In this document: positions 27,088 through 36,061 of the stretch, piece after piece | Layout of the letters: each line of letters opens with the position of its first letter | How positions within the stretch are numbered: position 1 is the first letter of the stretch | Assembly (NCBI RefSeq): GCF_947488025.1 | Contig: NZ_CANKYS010000004.1 | Coordinates: 124,001-188,000 of the forward strand | Direction of reading: 5' to 3' | From: an uncultured Nocardioides sp. | GTDB lineage: Bacteria; Actinomycetota; Actinomycetes; Propionibacteriales; Nocardioidaceae | DNA: 64,000 bases | Program-made: the position numbers and the translations under genes | The notes under the pieces: generated by a model | Databases searched by the model: none | Seen by the model: only the letters and a program-made list of their open reading frames with translations | What the model was told of the DNA's origin: nothing

Positions 27088-27495
27088 GTGATCGACATCC
27101 GGTTCTACCAGGCGGCCGTGGTCGTGATCCCGACCCTCGTCGTTGCTGCTGCCCTCGCGAGCTCCGGCTCCGGTCCCGAGTCTCGGCGCTTGGGAGGAGA
27201 GCAACGCCGCATGGCGGCCTGGGGCGTCGGCGCGGCGATCATCGGGGTCTGCTTCGTGGTCGTCGCGGAGCTCCTCGCCCTCGTGTCGCTGGCTGCGGAC
27301 ACGACCGGCCCGTGGACGTTCGTCGTCGTCCTCGCCGCCATCACCATGCTGTGTGCCGGCCTCGCGATCAGGGCGGTGCAGCCGCTGGTCGAGCCGTTGC
27401 GCGGAACGTGGCTGGAGGGGATCGAGTGGCTGGTCATCGTGACGACCTCGGCCTTTGCCGCAGCCGCGATCAGCCTCGTCCTCCTGGAGTCGTGA
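27088..27495 (+). CDS. Membrane protein, unknown function
   Basis: The 135-residue product from GTG 27088 (SD aggagc) has four hydrophobic stretches: YQAAVVVIPTLVVAAALA, AWGVGAAIIGVCFVVVAELL, TFVVVLAAITMLCAGLAI and LVIVTTSAFAAAAISLVLL. No domain is recognised. Further in-frame starts upstream (GTG 27061) cannot be excluded. It converges on the S51 peptidase gene. Confidence 0.7.
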   Translation: MIDIRFYQAAVVVIPTLVVAAALASSGSGPESRRLGGEQRRMAAWGVGAAIIGVCFVVVAELLALVSLAADTTGPWTFVVVLAAITMLCAGLAIRAVQPLVEPLRGTWLEGIEWLVIVTTSAFAAAAISLVLLES

Positions 27496-27528
27496 CGTCC
27501 GTGGGGCCTGCCCGTCGTATGGGCCGGG

Positions 27529-28188
27529 TCAGGAGGAGAGCAGCTCCCAGCGCCCCTCGGAGATGACCTCGACCGCGCCACCAGTCACCGTGATGGCGCT
27601 CTGGTCGTCGAGGGCGTACGCGGGCCCGCCGATGCCGGCCGACCAGCGCTGCGCCTCGGCCAGGGTGTTCTCCGGAAAGACGTCGAGGTGCGGGAAGATC
27701 GAGAAGTCCACGACGCCGAGCGTGCGGTCGTCCGGCGCGGACGGCCACTCCACGAAGTCGTCACCGACCCGCGGGGTCATCACCATGCTTCCTGCACTGA
27801 CCCCAACCCAGACGGTGTCGACGAGCGACGGCAGGAGGTCGGCCAGGCCCGACTCTCGCATCCAGTGGCACAGGTACGTCGCCTCGCCACCGGCGACCAG
27901 CAGCACGTCCGCCTGCGTGACCCACGGAACCCACGTGTCCGCGCCGATCGTGGGCAGTGTGCTCAGCTCGAGGACGCCGAGGGACCCCCACTCCAGGGAG
28001 GTCATGCCGCCCCAGGCCCGCCCGTCCAGGAAGCCCTGTGCCGCGACCGGCACGTCCCGGGGATAGCCCCAGAGCGCCGTCGGGATGCACAGCGCGGTGG
28101 AGTCCGCGACCGGCTTGCCCAGCAGGTCGACCAGCGCACCACTGATGCTGGTGTTGGTGATGCCACCGGATGTGAGAAGCAGCTTCAT
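27529..28188 (-). CDS. Peptidase S51 / glutamine-amidotransferase-like protein
   Basis: The 219-residue protein starts KLLLTSGGITN and has the nucleophile elbow WVGVSAGSMVM with the Ser of the peptidase E (S51) family, plus DVLLVAGGEATYL, a typical strand-loop. Family members cleave Asp-X dipeptides or act as cyanophycinase. The motif FPHLDVFPENTL near 170 carries a His that may complete the active site. There is no signal peptide, so it is cytoplasmic. A 42-bp fragment of it is repeated at 27001. Confidence 0.87.
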   Translation of the reverse strand: MKLLLTSGGITNTSISGALVDLLGKPVADSTALCIPTALWGYPRDVPVAAQGFLDGRAWGGMTSLEWGSLGVLELSTLPTIGADTWVPWVTQADVLLVAGGEATYLCHWMRESGLADLLPSLVDTVWVGVSAGSMVMTPRVGDDFVEWPSAPDDRTLGVVDFSIFPHLDVFPENTLAEAQRWSAGIGGPAYALDDQSAITVTGGAVEVISEGRWELLSS

Positions 28189-28266
28189 GAGTCCTCCCGA
28201 GTCCAGCGCGACGCTAGCGCAGCGGACTGACAGTCCGGCTGGCCGAAACGGCCAGGTTCGCCAGCA

Positions 28267-29460
28267 TCACCAGGTGCGCACCCACACGCAGTGCTCCGAG
28301 CTCCGCAGCTCCGCGATGGCCTCGGCGGAGAGGGGCTCCGACGCGTCGGTGACGACGTACCCGAGGTGGTCCCTGGTCGCCAGGTGCTGACCGATCACGT
28401 TGTCGCCGGCCTCGGCGAAGACGGCGTTGAGCCGGGCGAGCACGCCGGGGACGTTGTGGTGGAGGAAGCCCAGCCGGTGCTCACCGGTCAGCGCGGGCGT
28501 GAGGACCTGCGGGAGGTTGACCGACAGCGCCGTGCTCCCCTGCTGGGCGAACCCGGCGAGCTTCTCCGCCACGAACCGCCCGATCTCCTCCTGCGCCTCC
28601 TGGGTCGAGCCGCCGACGTGGGGCGTCAGGATGACGTTGTCGAGGCCGCGCAGCACAGACACGAACTCGTCGCCCTGGGCCTTCGGCTCGACCGGGAAGA
28701 CGTCGACCGCCGCGCCCGCGATGTGCCCGGACAGGACGTGGCTGCGCAGCGAGTCGTAGTCGACCACCATGCCGCGCGAGGCGTTGATGAAGAGGGCGCG
28801 TGGCTTCATCGCGGCGAACTCCTCGGGACCGAAGAGGCCCGCGTTGCCGGGCCGGCCGTCGACATGGAGGCTGACCACGTCGGCGATCTCGAGCAGCTCA
28901 GCCAGCGACGCCATCCGGCGGGCGTTGCCGTGGGCCGGACGGTCCGCCTTGTCGTAGAAGACCACCCGCATCCCGAGCGCCTCGGCGACGTTCGACAGCT
29001 GGGTGCCGATGTTGCCGTAGCCCACGATCCCGATCGTCCGGCCGCGCACCTCGTGGCTGCCCCGCGCCGACTTGTCCCACACGCCGTCGTGCATCCGCTG
29101 GGTCTTCTCCGGCAGCCGCCGGGCCAGCGCGATGATCTCGCCGATGACCAGCTCGACCACGCTCCGGGTGTTGGAGTACGGCGCGTTGAACACGCCGATG
29201 CCCCGCTCGGCGGCCGCGTGCAAGTCGACCTGGTTGGTGCCGATGCAGAAGCAGCCGATCACCTCCAGGTCGGGAGCCGCCTCCAGGACCCGCTCGGTCA
29301 CCGTCGTGTTGGACCGGATCCCCAGCAGCTGTACGCCGTCGAGCGACGCGAGCAGCTCGTCCTCGCGCAGCGCGCCCGAGCGCAGCTCGACCTCGTAGCC
29401 ACGGGACCGCAGGACGTCCACGGCCGTCGGGTGGATGTTTTCCAGGACCAAAGCCTTCAT
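28267..29460 (-). CDS. serA: D-3-phosphoglycerate dehydrogenase (short SerA with ACT domain)
   Basis: The 397-residue enzyme catalyses the first step of serine synthesis. The NAD-binding fold has IGIVGYGNIGTQLSNVAEAL near 143. The catalytic Arg lies in the INASRGMVVDYDSLR segment, Glu in VDVFPVEP and His in ILTPHVGGSTQEAQEEIG. A C-terminal ACT domain (about 325-397, GEHRLGFLHHNVPGVLARLN) is the site for serine feedback. This is the E. coli-like short form rather than the long form with an intervening domain common in mycobacteria; a second serA may exist elsewhere. It is flanked by unrelated genes. Confidence 0.95.
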   Translation of the reverse strand: MKALVLENIHPTAVDVLRSRGYEVELRSGALREDELLASLDGVQLLGIRSNTTVTERVLEAAPDLEVIGCFCIGTNQVDLHAAAERGIGVFNAPYSNTRSVVELVIGEIIALARRLPEKTQRMHDGVWDKSARGSHEVRGRTIGIVGYGNIGTQLSNVAEALGMRVVFYDKADRPAHGNARRMASLAELLEIADVVSLHVDGRPGNAGLFGPEEFAAMKPRALFINASRGMVVDYDSLRSHVLSGHIAGAAVDVFPVEPKAQGDEFVSVLRGLDNVILTPHVGGSTQEAQEEIGRFVAEKLAGFAQQGSTALSVNLPQVLTPALTGEHRLGFLHHNVPGVLARLNAVFAEAGDNVIGQHLATRDHLGYVVTDASEPLSAEAIAELRSSEHCVWVRTW

Positions 29461-29575
29461 GCCGCCACGTTAGGGCAGTCTGTGAGTGCCACCTGGCGCC
29501 GGCTTCGGTCATGGACTCCGCTCACAGGAAACGTTGAGCAGGCGACAACCGGATCTCGTACGTTGGTCACCTTCC

Positions 29576-30094
29576 ATGACCCCGTACGCACACCTGACCG
29601 AGCAGCAGGCGGCGGCCGCCCTCGAGGAGTTCCTCGCGGAGCGGCCCGCCGCCTTGCGGCATCTCGAGCTCGCCGTGGGCGATGCGGTCGAGCTGGACCG
29701 ATCGGTCGAGAGCCTCGGACCGTTGTGGGTCTGGATGAAGGAGCGGCTCCGGCTCGGGCCGTCCGGACAGCAGCCGTCCTGGTCGAGGCTGGGGCTCGGG
29801 GAGCACGAGCGACTGGACGAGGGTTCCCTCCGGCTCCTCGACGGCCTGATCTCCTACGTGATCGACATCGTCACGAGCGCCGCCCCGGACGCGAGGTGGG
29901 AGGTGGCGACCGACCCGCACCCGCAGTTCCTCCACCAGAACCAGCCGATGCTGAGGGCAGGAGCGTGGGAGCAGGTGCCAGCCACGACGATCGGCAACCT
30001 GGGGCGCCAGGTGTTCAGCGAGTGGCCGCCGGCCGATGACCGACTCGAGTCGGTCATCCGGTCCTGGCTCGCGGATCTCGCCGACACCCGATGA
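29576..30094 (+). CDS. Hypothetical soluble protein
   Basis: The 172-residue protein has a helical first half (EQQAAAALEEFLAERPAALR) and a Trp-rich middle (ESLGPLWVWMKERLRLG). Its second half contains YVIDIVTSAAPDARWEVATD and PHPQFLHQNQPML. There are no signal peptide or membrane helices. I do not recognise a family; the layout recalls small proteins of toxin-immunity type, but this is only a resemblance. ATG 29576 has no clear SD. It converges on the hemerythrin-like gene, with 9 bp between. Confidence 0.72.
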   Translation: MTPYAHLTEQQAAAALEEFLAERPAALRHLELAVGDAVELDRSVESLGPLWVWMKERLRLGPSGQQPSWSRLGLGEHERLDEGSLRLLDGLISYVIDIVTSAAPDARWEVATDPHPQFLHQNQPMLRAGAWEQVPATTIGNLGRQVFSEWPPADDRLESVIRSWLADLADTR

Positions 30095-30103
30095 CGGCCC
30101 CGG

Positions 30104-30571
30104 TCAGGTCTCCCCGCCGATGTCGAACTCGTACGCCTCGAAGACGAGGTCGGACCCTCGCTGGCGGTGCCGGACGAGCCTGCCCAGCAGCGCCGTACCC
30201 AGGTCGCGGACCCGATCGACGTCACCGCTGACACCTGACGGTTCGACGCGGGACAGGAGGCTGTCGACCTGGCCACGGATCAGCACGTGCTCGTGGGTGA
30301 GGGTGGCGACGGCTCCGGACAACCGTGGCGAGGCCTCGAGGACTTCGCGATGCAGACCGTCGGGTGCCTCGGTGATGTCGACGTGCTGGCGGAAGTCGCC
30401 GGCGAGCTCCACGACAGCGACGTGGACCCGTTGGGCCCACCGTTCCAGGTCGCTGACGGCTGGCGCGGCCAGCGCACCCTCCAGAGCGCTCATCGACTCA
30501 CGCAGCTCCGCGCGGTGTCGCCGGAGCTCCTCGAGGAGAGCTTCGTCTGATGCTGGCGAGCTCGGTTCCAT
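30104..30571 (-). CDS. Hemerythrin-like domain protein
   Basis: The 155-residue all-helical protein has His residues placed as in hemerythrin-like four-helix bundles: RRHRAELRES, WAQRVHVAVVELAGDFRQHV, LTHEHVLIRGQVDSLL and LVRHRQRGSDLVFEAYEFDI. These would bind a di-iron centre for oxygen or redox sensing. ATG 30571 follows the SD ggaggg. The C-terminal GGET is typical of actinobacterial members in my memory. It is a single-gene unit diverging from the DUF4203 membrane-protein gene. Confidence 0.78.
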   Translation of the reverse strand: MEPSSPASDEALLEELRRHRAELRESMSALEGALAAPAVSDLERWAQRVHVAVVELAGDFRQHVDITEAPDGLHREVLEASPRLSGAVATLTHEHVLIRGQVDSLLSRVEPSGVSGDVDRVRDLGTALLGRLVRHRQRGSDLVFEAYEFDIGGET

Positions 30572-30696
30572 CGACCCTCCGTCCCCGGACCGCGATCTCC
30601 CCAGTGTGGCGCGCAAACCCGGCATTCCGCGACACCTCGGACAGACTGCTCTAGCCATCCGTTGCTGGCTCGCTTCCCGAGCCCTACATTGCGGGC

Positions 30697-31335
30697 ATGG
30701 CGGACATCATCCTGGGCGTCCTCGCGATCGTCGCGGGAGGCGCCATGCTCGTCGCCGGCCAGGCCGTGCTGCGACTCATGATCCCCATCTGGGGCTTCTT
30801 CGCCGGCTTCGCCGCCGGCGCCGGCCTCGTCGCAAGCTTCGCCGACGAGCGCTTCCTCGGCACCGTGCTCGGCTGGGTGCTCGGCTTCGTCCTCGCCCTG
30901 GTCTTCGCGATCCTGGCCTACCTCTACTACTACGTCGCCGTCGTGCTCGCGATGGGCGCGGCCGGCTTCGCGATCGGGTCGGGCCTCATCGTCGCCCTGG
31001 GGATCGACTGGAACTGGGTGGCCGTCCTGATGGGCATGGCCGTCGGCCTCGTCCTCGGGGTGCTGGCGGTGTTCACGAACGTGCCGATGATGGTGCTGGT
31101 CATCATCGGTTCCATCGCCGGCGCTGTCGGCGTGACGGGCGGCCTGATGCTGATGGTGGGCTCGCTGAACTCCGCCGACTTCAGCCGGGGCGACTTCGTC
31201 GACCGCGTCTCGGACAGCTTCGGCTGGTCCCTGCTCTTCCTGGTGCTCGCCCTCGGCGGCATCGCCATCCAGGCCATGCAGCGGGCCCTGATGCGCCAGA
31301 GCATCCAGGACACCTGGTACGCCGACGTCCGCTGA
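30697..31335 (+). CDS. DUF4203-like (TMEM198-type) membrane protein
   Basis: The 212-residue product has seven hydrophobic helices with many Gly residues (MIPIWGFFAGFAAGAGLVAS, YYYVAVVLAMGAAGFAIGSG, MMVLVIIGSIAGAVGVTGGL), as in the DUF4203/TMEM198 family. Residues 165-185 are a soluble loop (NSADFSRGDFVDRVSDSF). Function unknown. Translation starts at ATG 30697. It converges on the three-gene membrane operon at 31382-33138. Confidence 0.85.
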   Translation: MADIILGVLAIVAGGAMLVAGQAVLRLMIPIWGFFAGFAAGAGLVASFADERFLGTVLGWVLGFVLALVFAILAYLYYYVAVVLAMGAAGFAIGSGLIVALGIDWNWVAVLMGMAVGLVLGVLAVFTNVPMMVLVIIGSIAGAVGVTGGLMLMVGSLNSADFSRGDFVDRVSDSFGWSLLFLVLALGGIAIQAMQRALMRQSIQDTWYADVR

Positions 31336-31381
31336 CCCGGGTCGGACGCGGCGGTTCGACACGACCTGGCGACCGCGCCCC

Positions 31382-31834
31382 TCAGCTCGAGCCGGCGCCA
31401 CTGGTGCGCCTACGGACACGACCGGCGGCGTGGAGGCACAGGAGCCCGATGGACAGCCCGAGGGCCGAGAACCTCAGCACGTTGATCCCGGTGGCGACGA
31501 GCAGGTAGTGAAACGGCCTGTCAGTCGATCCCAGCAGCTTGCCCGGGACCTCGACCAAGACCGTGACCACCACGACTGCCAGGAGGCACACGAGGAGTGC
31601 CTTCGTCACCGGCCCGCGACCCGGAACGCGGTGAGGGAACCTGAGGAGGATCCAGCTCACGGAGAGGCCGGCGAGGGTGCCCCCCACCGCTGCCTCGATC
31701 AGCATCGGGGCGTACGGAATCGAGAGCGCATCCCTGTAGTCGGCAGCCAGTGGCGTCAGGGAGATCGCCAGGTTGGTCACCCAGAACGCCACGGCACCGG
31801 CGATCGACAGACCCCAGATGCTTCGCGACCACAT
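31382..31834 (-). CDS. Four-helix membrane protein, last gene of a membrane operon
   Basis: The 150-residue product has four membrane helices: IWGLSIAGAVAFWVTNLAIS, PMLIEAAVGGTLAGLSVSWI, ALLVCLLAVVVVTVLVEVPG and YLLVATGINVLRFSALGLSI. The C-terminus is basic (RVRRRTSG). No domain is recognised. It begins 31 bp after the DUF4386 gene and is probably cotranscribed with it and the gene at 32653. ATG 31834 is chosen; a GTG lies just before it. Confidence 0.75.
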   Translation of the reverse strand: MWSRSIWGLSIAGAVAFWVTNLAISLTPLAADYRDALSIPYAPMLIEAAVGGTLAGLSVSWILLRFPHRVPGRGPVTKALLVCLLAVVVVTVLVEVPGKLLGSTDRPFHYLLVATGINVLRFSALGLSIGLLCLHAAGRVRRRTSGAGSS

Positions 31835-31865
31835 CACACGGCCCCTTGCTCCGCTGCCTGAGGCG

Positions 31866-32615
31866 CTAGTGGATGCCCGGAGTCGACCGCGTGCTGACGC
31901 GCGCATAGGCGCCGTCATGCGGCGCGTTGAACCCCCTCGCCAGCAGCCACCCGGCGAGCACGATCTCCTGCAGGAAGATCGGCGCGGCGAGGAGCACGTA
32001 GTCCGAGACCGGTGTGCTCCTGAAGAGGGACAGAAGGCATGCGACGAGCAGCATGAGCACGGCAACGAGTCCCCAGAGCGACAGCCAGCGCGGCACGAGC
32101 TCGGCCCTGTAGAACACCCAGTAGTACATGAGCGCCCCCGCGATGAATGCGAAGACCGCGATCAGACCGGCGCTGTGTCGCACCGTCGTCAACGCGTCGA
32201 ACGTCGCCCGGACCGTCACCGCCCGTCCTGCCGTTGCAGAAGCGGCCTGCTCACTCAGTGGCAACAGCGAGAGAAGGACGACGACACCGACCAGGTACAT
32301 CACGGCTTCCATGGTCCGGAAGACGAGAGAACCGGCCGCCAGCAGCTGGTCGATGCTGCGCAGAAGTGGATACAAGGTGATCGCTACGCCGACGCTGGCA
32401 CCGGCCGCGACGATGCGCAGGAGCACCGAGGCCGCCAACCAGTCGGGATGCTGGGCCATGGCGGCAAAATCGGGCTCAACGACGTCCGCGATGACGACAG
32501 CCGTGGTGGCGAGGATCAGCAGCAGCCCTGTCGTACGAGAGATGCCCCTGATCGGGCGCACAAGGCCCACGGCCACCGCGTCGGTTGGCGCCGAGCCACT
32601 CGGGATCGGGTTCAT
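31866..32615 (-). CDS. DUF4386 family membrane protein
   Basis: The 249-residue product has about six membrane helices. The DUF4386 pattern is visible: GISRTTGLLLILATTAVVIA, SVLLRIVAAGASVGVAITLY, LAAGSLVFRTMEAVMYLVGV, SAGLIAVFAFIAGALMYYWV and VPRWLSLWGLVAVLMLLVAC. Function is unknown. ATG 32615 has the strong SD aggagg. It is the middle gene of a three-gene membrane operon. Confidence 0.9.
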   Translation of the reverse strand: MNPIPSGSAPTDAVAVGLVRPIRGISRTTGLLLILATTAVVIADVVEPDFAAMAQHPDWLAASVLLRIVAAGASVGVAITLYPLLRSIDQLLAAGSLVFRTMEAVMYLVGVVVLLSLLPLSEQAASATAGRAVTVRATFDALTTVRHSAGLIAVFAFIAGALMYYWVFYRAELVPRWLSLWGLVAVLMLLVACLLSLFRSTPVSDYVLLAAPIFLQEIVLAGWLLARGFNAPHDGAYARVSTRSTPGIH

Positions 32616-32652
32616 CGTGACCTCCTGGCGATCCGCTTGCGGCGGTGCCGAG

Positions 32653-33138
32653 CTAGCGGTGGACCTTCGGCGCCGATGGCACCCGTGTGCCAGCCCGCGA
32701 ATCGTCCGGTGCAGCGGCGCCCGACGTGGTCGTCGTCGGCCAGGTCCACGCGTAGTAGATGACACCGGCCAGCAAGGCGGCCTCGGTGATGCTGCCGAGG
32801 ATGTAGTAGTTCCACTCGCCGATGGCGCCACCCACGATCGTGACGATGTAGAGGGCCGCGAGGACGAGGTTGGCCAGCCGTGTGACACGCGCCGTAAGGA
32901 CGAGGCTGAGGAACAGCATCAGGCTGGGAACGAGGATGTAGATCGTGACGCCCAGCAAGAACCCTTGTCCGATCGTGAAGGCGAACATCTTGCCGGCTTC
33001 GATGTCGGCGCGTATGTCGGCTCGGTACATGCTGAACAAGTCGACGTAGGCAAAGACGAACATCATGGATGTCCACAGGGCGGCGATCTTGATCCGCGGG
33101 TTGATCCAGTAGTCCTGGTAGTGATTCGTGGCAGACAC
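32653..33138 (-). CDS. DUF6326-like membrane protein, first gene of the operon
   Basis: The 161-residue product has four helices, beginning with IKIAALWTSMMFVFAYVDLF, then AFTIGQGFLLGVTIYILVPS, LMLFLSLVLTARVTRLANLV and ILGSITEAALLAGVIYYAWT. The LKLSALWTSVMF-like start is what I recall for DUF6326; the assignment is moderate. GTG 33138 has the SD gggagg. A 10-bp palindrome (33150-33159) is upstream and may be an operator. The next gene follows 37 bp downstream. Confidence 0.78.
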   Translation of the reverse strand: MSATNHYQDYWINPRIKIAALWTSMMFVFAYVDLFSMYRADIRADIEAGKMFAFTIGQGFLLGVTIYILVPSLMLFLSLVLTARVTRLANLVLAALYIVTIVGGAIGEWNYYILGSITEAALLAGVIYYAWTWPTTTTSGAAAPDDSRAGTRVPSAPKVHR

Positions 33139-33149
33139 GGTGGCCTCCC

Positions 33150-33159
33150 AACAATTGTT
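33150..33159 (-). promoter_or_regulatory. Palindrome AACAATTGTT, possible operator
   Basis: This perfect 10-bp A/T-rich palindrome lies directly before the SD of the DUF6326-like gene, in otherwise GC-rich DNA. Its placement fits a repressor site for the three-gene operon. The rest of the gap to 33410 (270 bp) holds no gene that I can support. Confidence 0.4.
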
Positions 33160-33409
33160 CGGGTCTGCGGCTCCCGACGCCGGGACACGGAGGATCCCGC
33201 CTCCACCTCAAGCCTGCGCTGCGGTTGCCCGACCAGACAGAGGCGCAGGTCCTGCCGGAGGCCGCCGTTCGTCGCCGAAGGTCCCTATGTCGTGGGCTGC
33301 TAGACCGGTCTGCGCACACCTTGACCGCGCCGTCGTTCAGGAGTTGATTGACAAGTGACGCCGCACACGCGTCATCCCGACGCGGCAGCGGTCCGCGGAG
33401 GGATGAGCC

Positions 33410-33709
33410 ATGAAGTACGTAGTGATGTGGGAGACGCGTCAGTCGACGAGCGAGGAGACCCAGGCACGCGGGCTCCAGGTATTCAGCAAGTGGTCGCCCT
33501 CCGAGGGAACGGACTTCCAGCAGTTCCTCGGTCGCGTCGACGGTCGAGGGGGCTTTGCGGTCGTCGAGACCGGTGACCCTTCGCTCGTCGCCAAGGACAT
33601 GGCGACGTTCGGGCCGTTCTTCGAGTTCAGCCTGTACCCGGTGCTCGAGATCGCTGAGGCCGCCGGCATCGGCATGGAAGCGGTGCAGATGCGAGCCGCG
33701 ATCAGCTGA
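33410..33709 (+). CDS. DUF3303 family protein
   Basis: The 99-residue protein starts KYVVMWETRQ and continues with VFSKWSPSEGTDFQQFLGRVDGRGGFAVVET and ATFGPFFEFSLYPVLEIAEA. This matches the DUF3303 family, small dimeric alpha/beta barrel-like proteins related to the EthD or monooxygenase fold. Role unknown. ATG 33410 has the SD ggaggga. It is followed by an MDR-type dehydrogenase 126 bp downstream. Confidence 0.85.
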   Translation: MKYVVMWETRQSTSEETQARGLQVFSKWSPSEGTDFQQFLGRVDGRGGFAVVETGDPSLVAKDMATFGPFFEFSLYPVLEIAEAAGIGMEAVQMRAAIS

Positions 33710-33835
33710 CGGGGCTCGTCCTCCCAAGGGATGCCGCCGCGGCGCGGGGATGCCGAAGGAGCTTGGTCGGATGTTCGACCAGGGGCGGTCTCGGCACCCG
33801 ACCAACGCGAGCGTTCAGACGCCGAACGGCAGGCG

Positions 33836-34801
33836 ATGCGAGCTGTCATCCAGGACAGGTACGGCCATCCGGACGTCCTCCGGTTGGGCGAGCTCCCGGA
33901 GCCCGTCCCGGCCGACGACGAGGTTCTGCTGCGAGTGCGTGCGGTCTCCTTGAACGGCTCGGACCGTGAGAACCTGGTGGGGAGTCCGGCGTACGCGCGG
34001 TGGTCCAACGGGCTGCGCCGACCGCGGCACCCGGTGCCGGGATCCGACGTCGCGGGCATCGTCGCCGCGGTCGGCAGTGCGGTCACGGAGTACGTCGTGG
34101 GAGACGAGCTGTTCGGCGAGCTGGCCGGATACCGCGGCGGGCTTGCCGACTTCGTTTGCACGCGACCCACGCTGTTGGCCCGCAAGCCTGGCGGGCTGTC
34201 GTTCGTGGAGGCCTCGACGATCCCGCAGGCGGGCGGTATCGCGCGCAGGGCGACCGTCGATGTCCGCCCGGGAGATCGGGTTCTGGTCAACGGCGCGGGC
34301 GGCGCCGGCGGTGTGTTCGTCGTCGCGCTGGCCAAGCATGCCGGAGCCGAGGTGACGGCGGTCGACCGAGCCGACAAAGCCGACTTCCTGCGCGAGATCG
34401 GGGCCACCCGCACGATCGACTACGCCACCAAGGACTGGGCCGACGAGCGCGACACCTTCGACCTGATCGTGGATCTCGTAGCCCACCGCTCACCGTTCCG
34501 CGTGCACCGCGCTCTGCGGCGCGGCGGGAGGTACGCGGTGGTGGGCGGCCTGGCCAGGATCCTGCTGGGCACCGCGGTCGCTGGCCCGCTGGTGGGACGT
34601 GCCACGGGCAAGAGAGTCGGCGTGCTGGTCGTCCCGCAGTCGCGTTCCGACCTCGAGGCGGTGACCGCCCTCGTCGCCCAGGGTGCCGTCACGCCGCGGA
34701 TCGACCAGGTGTACCCACTCCGCGATGCCCCGGCAGCATTCGCCCGACTCGTTGCCGGCGAGAGCCGAGGCAAGCTCGTGCTCGAAGTGGGCGAGGGCTG
34801 A
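33836..34801 (+). CDS. Quinone-oxidoreductase-like MDR dehydrogenase (zinc-free)
   Basis: The 321-residue medium-chain reductase has an N-terminal GroES-like fold (MRAVIQDRYGHPDVLRLGEL, then PVPADDEVLLRVRAVSLNGSD) and a Rossmann domain with VLVNGAGGAGGVFVVALAKH near 145. The Cys/Asp ligands of zinc alcohol dehydrogenases are not evident, so it belongs with NADPH:quinone reductases and related enzymes. ATG 33836 is preferred to earlier in-frame codons because the fold starts there. It is the last high-GC gene before the accessory island. Confidence 0.93.
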   Translation: MRAVIQDRYGHPDVLRLGELPEPVPADDEVLLRVRAVSLNGSDRENLVGSPAYARWSNGLRRPRHPVPGSDVAGIVAAVGSAVTEYVVGDELFGELAGYRGGLADFVCTRPTLLARKPGGLSFVEASTIPQAGGIARRATVDVRPGDRVLVNGAGGAGGVFVVALAKHAGAEVTAVDRADKADFLREIGATRTIDYATKDWADERDTFDLIVDLVAHRSPFRVHRALRRGGRYAVVGGLARILLGTAVAGPLVGRATGKRVGVLVVPQSRSDLEAVTALVAQGAVTPRIDQVYPLRDAPAAFARLVAGESRGKLVLEVGEG

Positions 34802-35016
34802 CAGCCAGTGACGCGACCTCCCGCCCCACATCGAGGCCGGGGTTCTGAACTCGGATGCGGGTGCCGGTCCGGGATCCGGCCGGAGTGCGTGTTCTAGGCG
34901 GGAAAGGTGCGCCAAGCGGCCCCATGGCAGTCGCCAGAGGCACTGCCCTCCTCGTGGCGGTGTATCGCGGCGCTATGACGCAGGGGGAGTTCCACCGTCA
35001 CAGCGGTTCTCAAGGG

Positions 35017-35820
35017 CTACAGGGCCTTAACAGTCTCTGCCGCGTGCGCCAGCACTTCCGGAAGGGCGTCCTCGGTAACGATGAGGCACCTAGTGAGGCC
35101 GACATCGGTCGAACTCCGCACCAAGACCTCGCCTCGCTCAATCGGTTCCACAGCGAGCTCGCCCTCGGGCGTGAGGAATCCGCGAAACAACGCTCCGCTG
35201 GTAACCACAACTGGAAAAACCGCGATGCGTATGGAGGCCCACTCAGTGCCTGGCAGAGGATCCTCGGGGTTCATGTCTCGTGTGATCCCATGAGCTGCCG
35301 CCACCGCAGACTGGACTGCATCCCACGCCGCATTGCGCTGGTCTCGCGGTGTCGAGGAGCCCATGTCTACTTCCACAACGCCAGTGCCGACGAGGCTGGG
35401 CCGGAACAGAGTGCGATTGAGATGGAAGTAGTCTGAGAGATCGGCGGCGTTGGACCATGGGTCAGGGAACTCGTGCCGGACCGCCCACTCCCATCGACTC
35501 TTCGCATCGTCCGTCGGGCCCTCGCCAGCGTCGAAGATGACCCATGGGAGCGGCTTGGATTTGCACTCAATTGAGAGGTACACAAAGCGGAAATCGTCTC
35601 CGCTCTGAGCAGTCCAGCAGGCGACGACATCGGTTTCACGTAGCTTGTCGGTCAAGGGGTCCACATACTGCCTTGACTGGGTCACGTACACAGGATTCGT
35701 GTGCCGCCGTGCTTCGCGCGCTACTCGAAGTTCCAATGGGTAGCCAGTCTCAGACAGTCGACGCTTGACCTTGGTCGCGAGATCTGTAGGCGTGCTCGTG
35801 GACGACGTGGGATCCGACAT
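35017..35820 (-). CDS. PD-(D/E)XK nuclease-like protein
   Basis: The 267-residue protein contains LRETDVVACW with D64, then FVYLSIECKSKPLPWV with E85 and K87. This D-x20-ExK spacing is that of PD-(D/E)XK nuclease folds, where these residues bind metal and cut DNA. The upstream part (TKVKRRLSETGYPLELRVAREAR) is basic and helical. The C-terminal half (TEWASIRIAVFPVVVTSGAL, VLVRSSTDVGLTRCLIVTED) is another alpha/beta domain. No methylase lies beside it, so a classical restriction pair is not seen. The role in defence or repair is inferred. Confidence 0.7.
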   Translation of the reverse strand: MSDPTSSTSTPTDLATKVKRRLSETGYPLELRVAREARRHTNPVYVTQSRQYVDPLTDKLRETDVVACWTAQSGDDFRFVYLSIECKSKPLPWVIFDAGEGPTDDAKSRWEWAVRHEFPDPWSNAADLSDYFHLNRTLFRPSLVGTGVVEVDMGSSTPRDQRNAAWDAVQSAVAAAHGITRDMNPEDPLPGTEWASIRIAVFPVVVTSGALFRGFLTPEGELAVEPIERGEVLVRSSTDVGLTRCLIVTEDALPEVLAHAAETVKAL

Positions 35821-36061
35821 GGAAGGACGTTATCCCGACTGATGGGCGGCCACCGCGGGCTTCGAATGAGCAGCCAGCGATGGCATCGCGACCCCGTCGC
35901 GGCGCAATGTCGCGGGTCGCCAGCGCTTCCGATGCGCACCGACTGTTCGGATGGTCTCAGCCTGGGCTGATGGCTGTGCGGTTGTCGAGGTGGGCGGCGT
36001 GAGGCACACGACGTTCAGCGGCTGAGCGTTGAGCTGCTGAGATCGGGCGAAAGCTCGCGTC

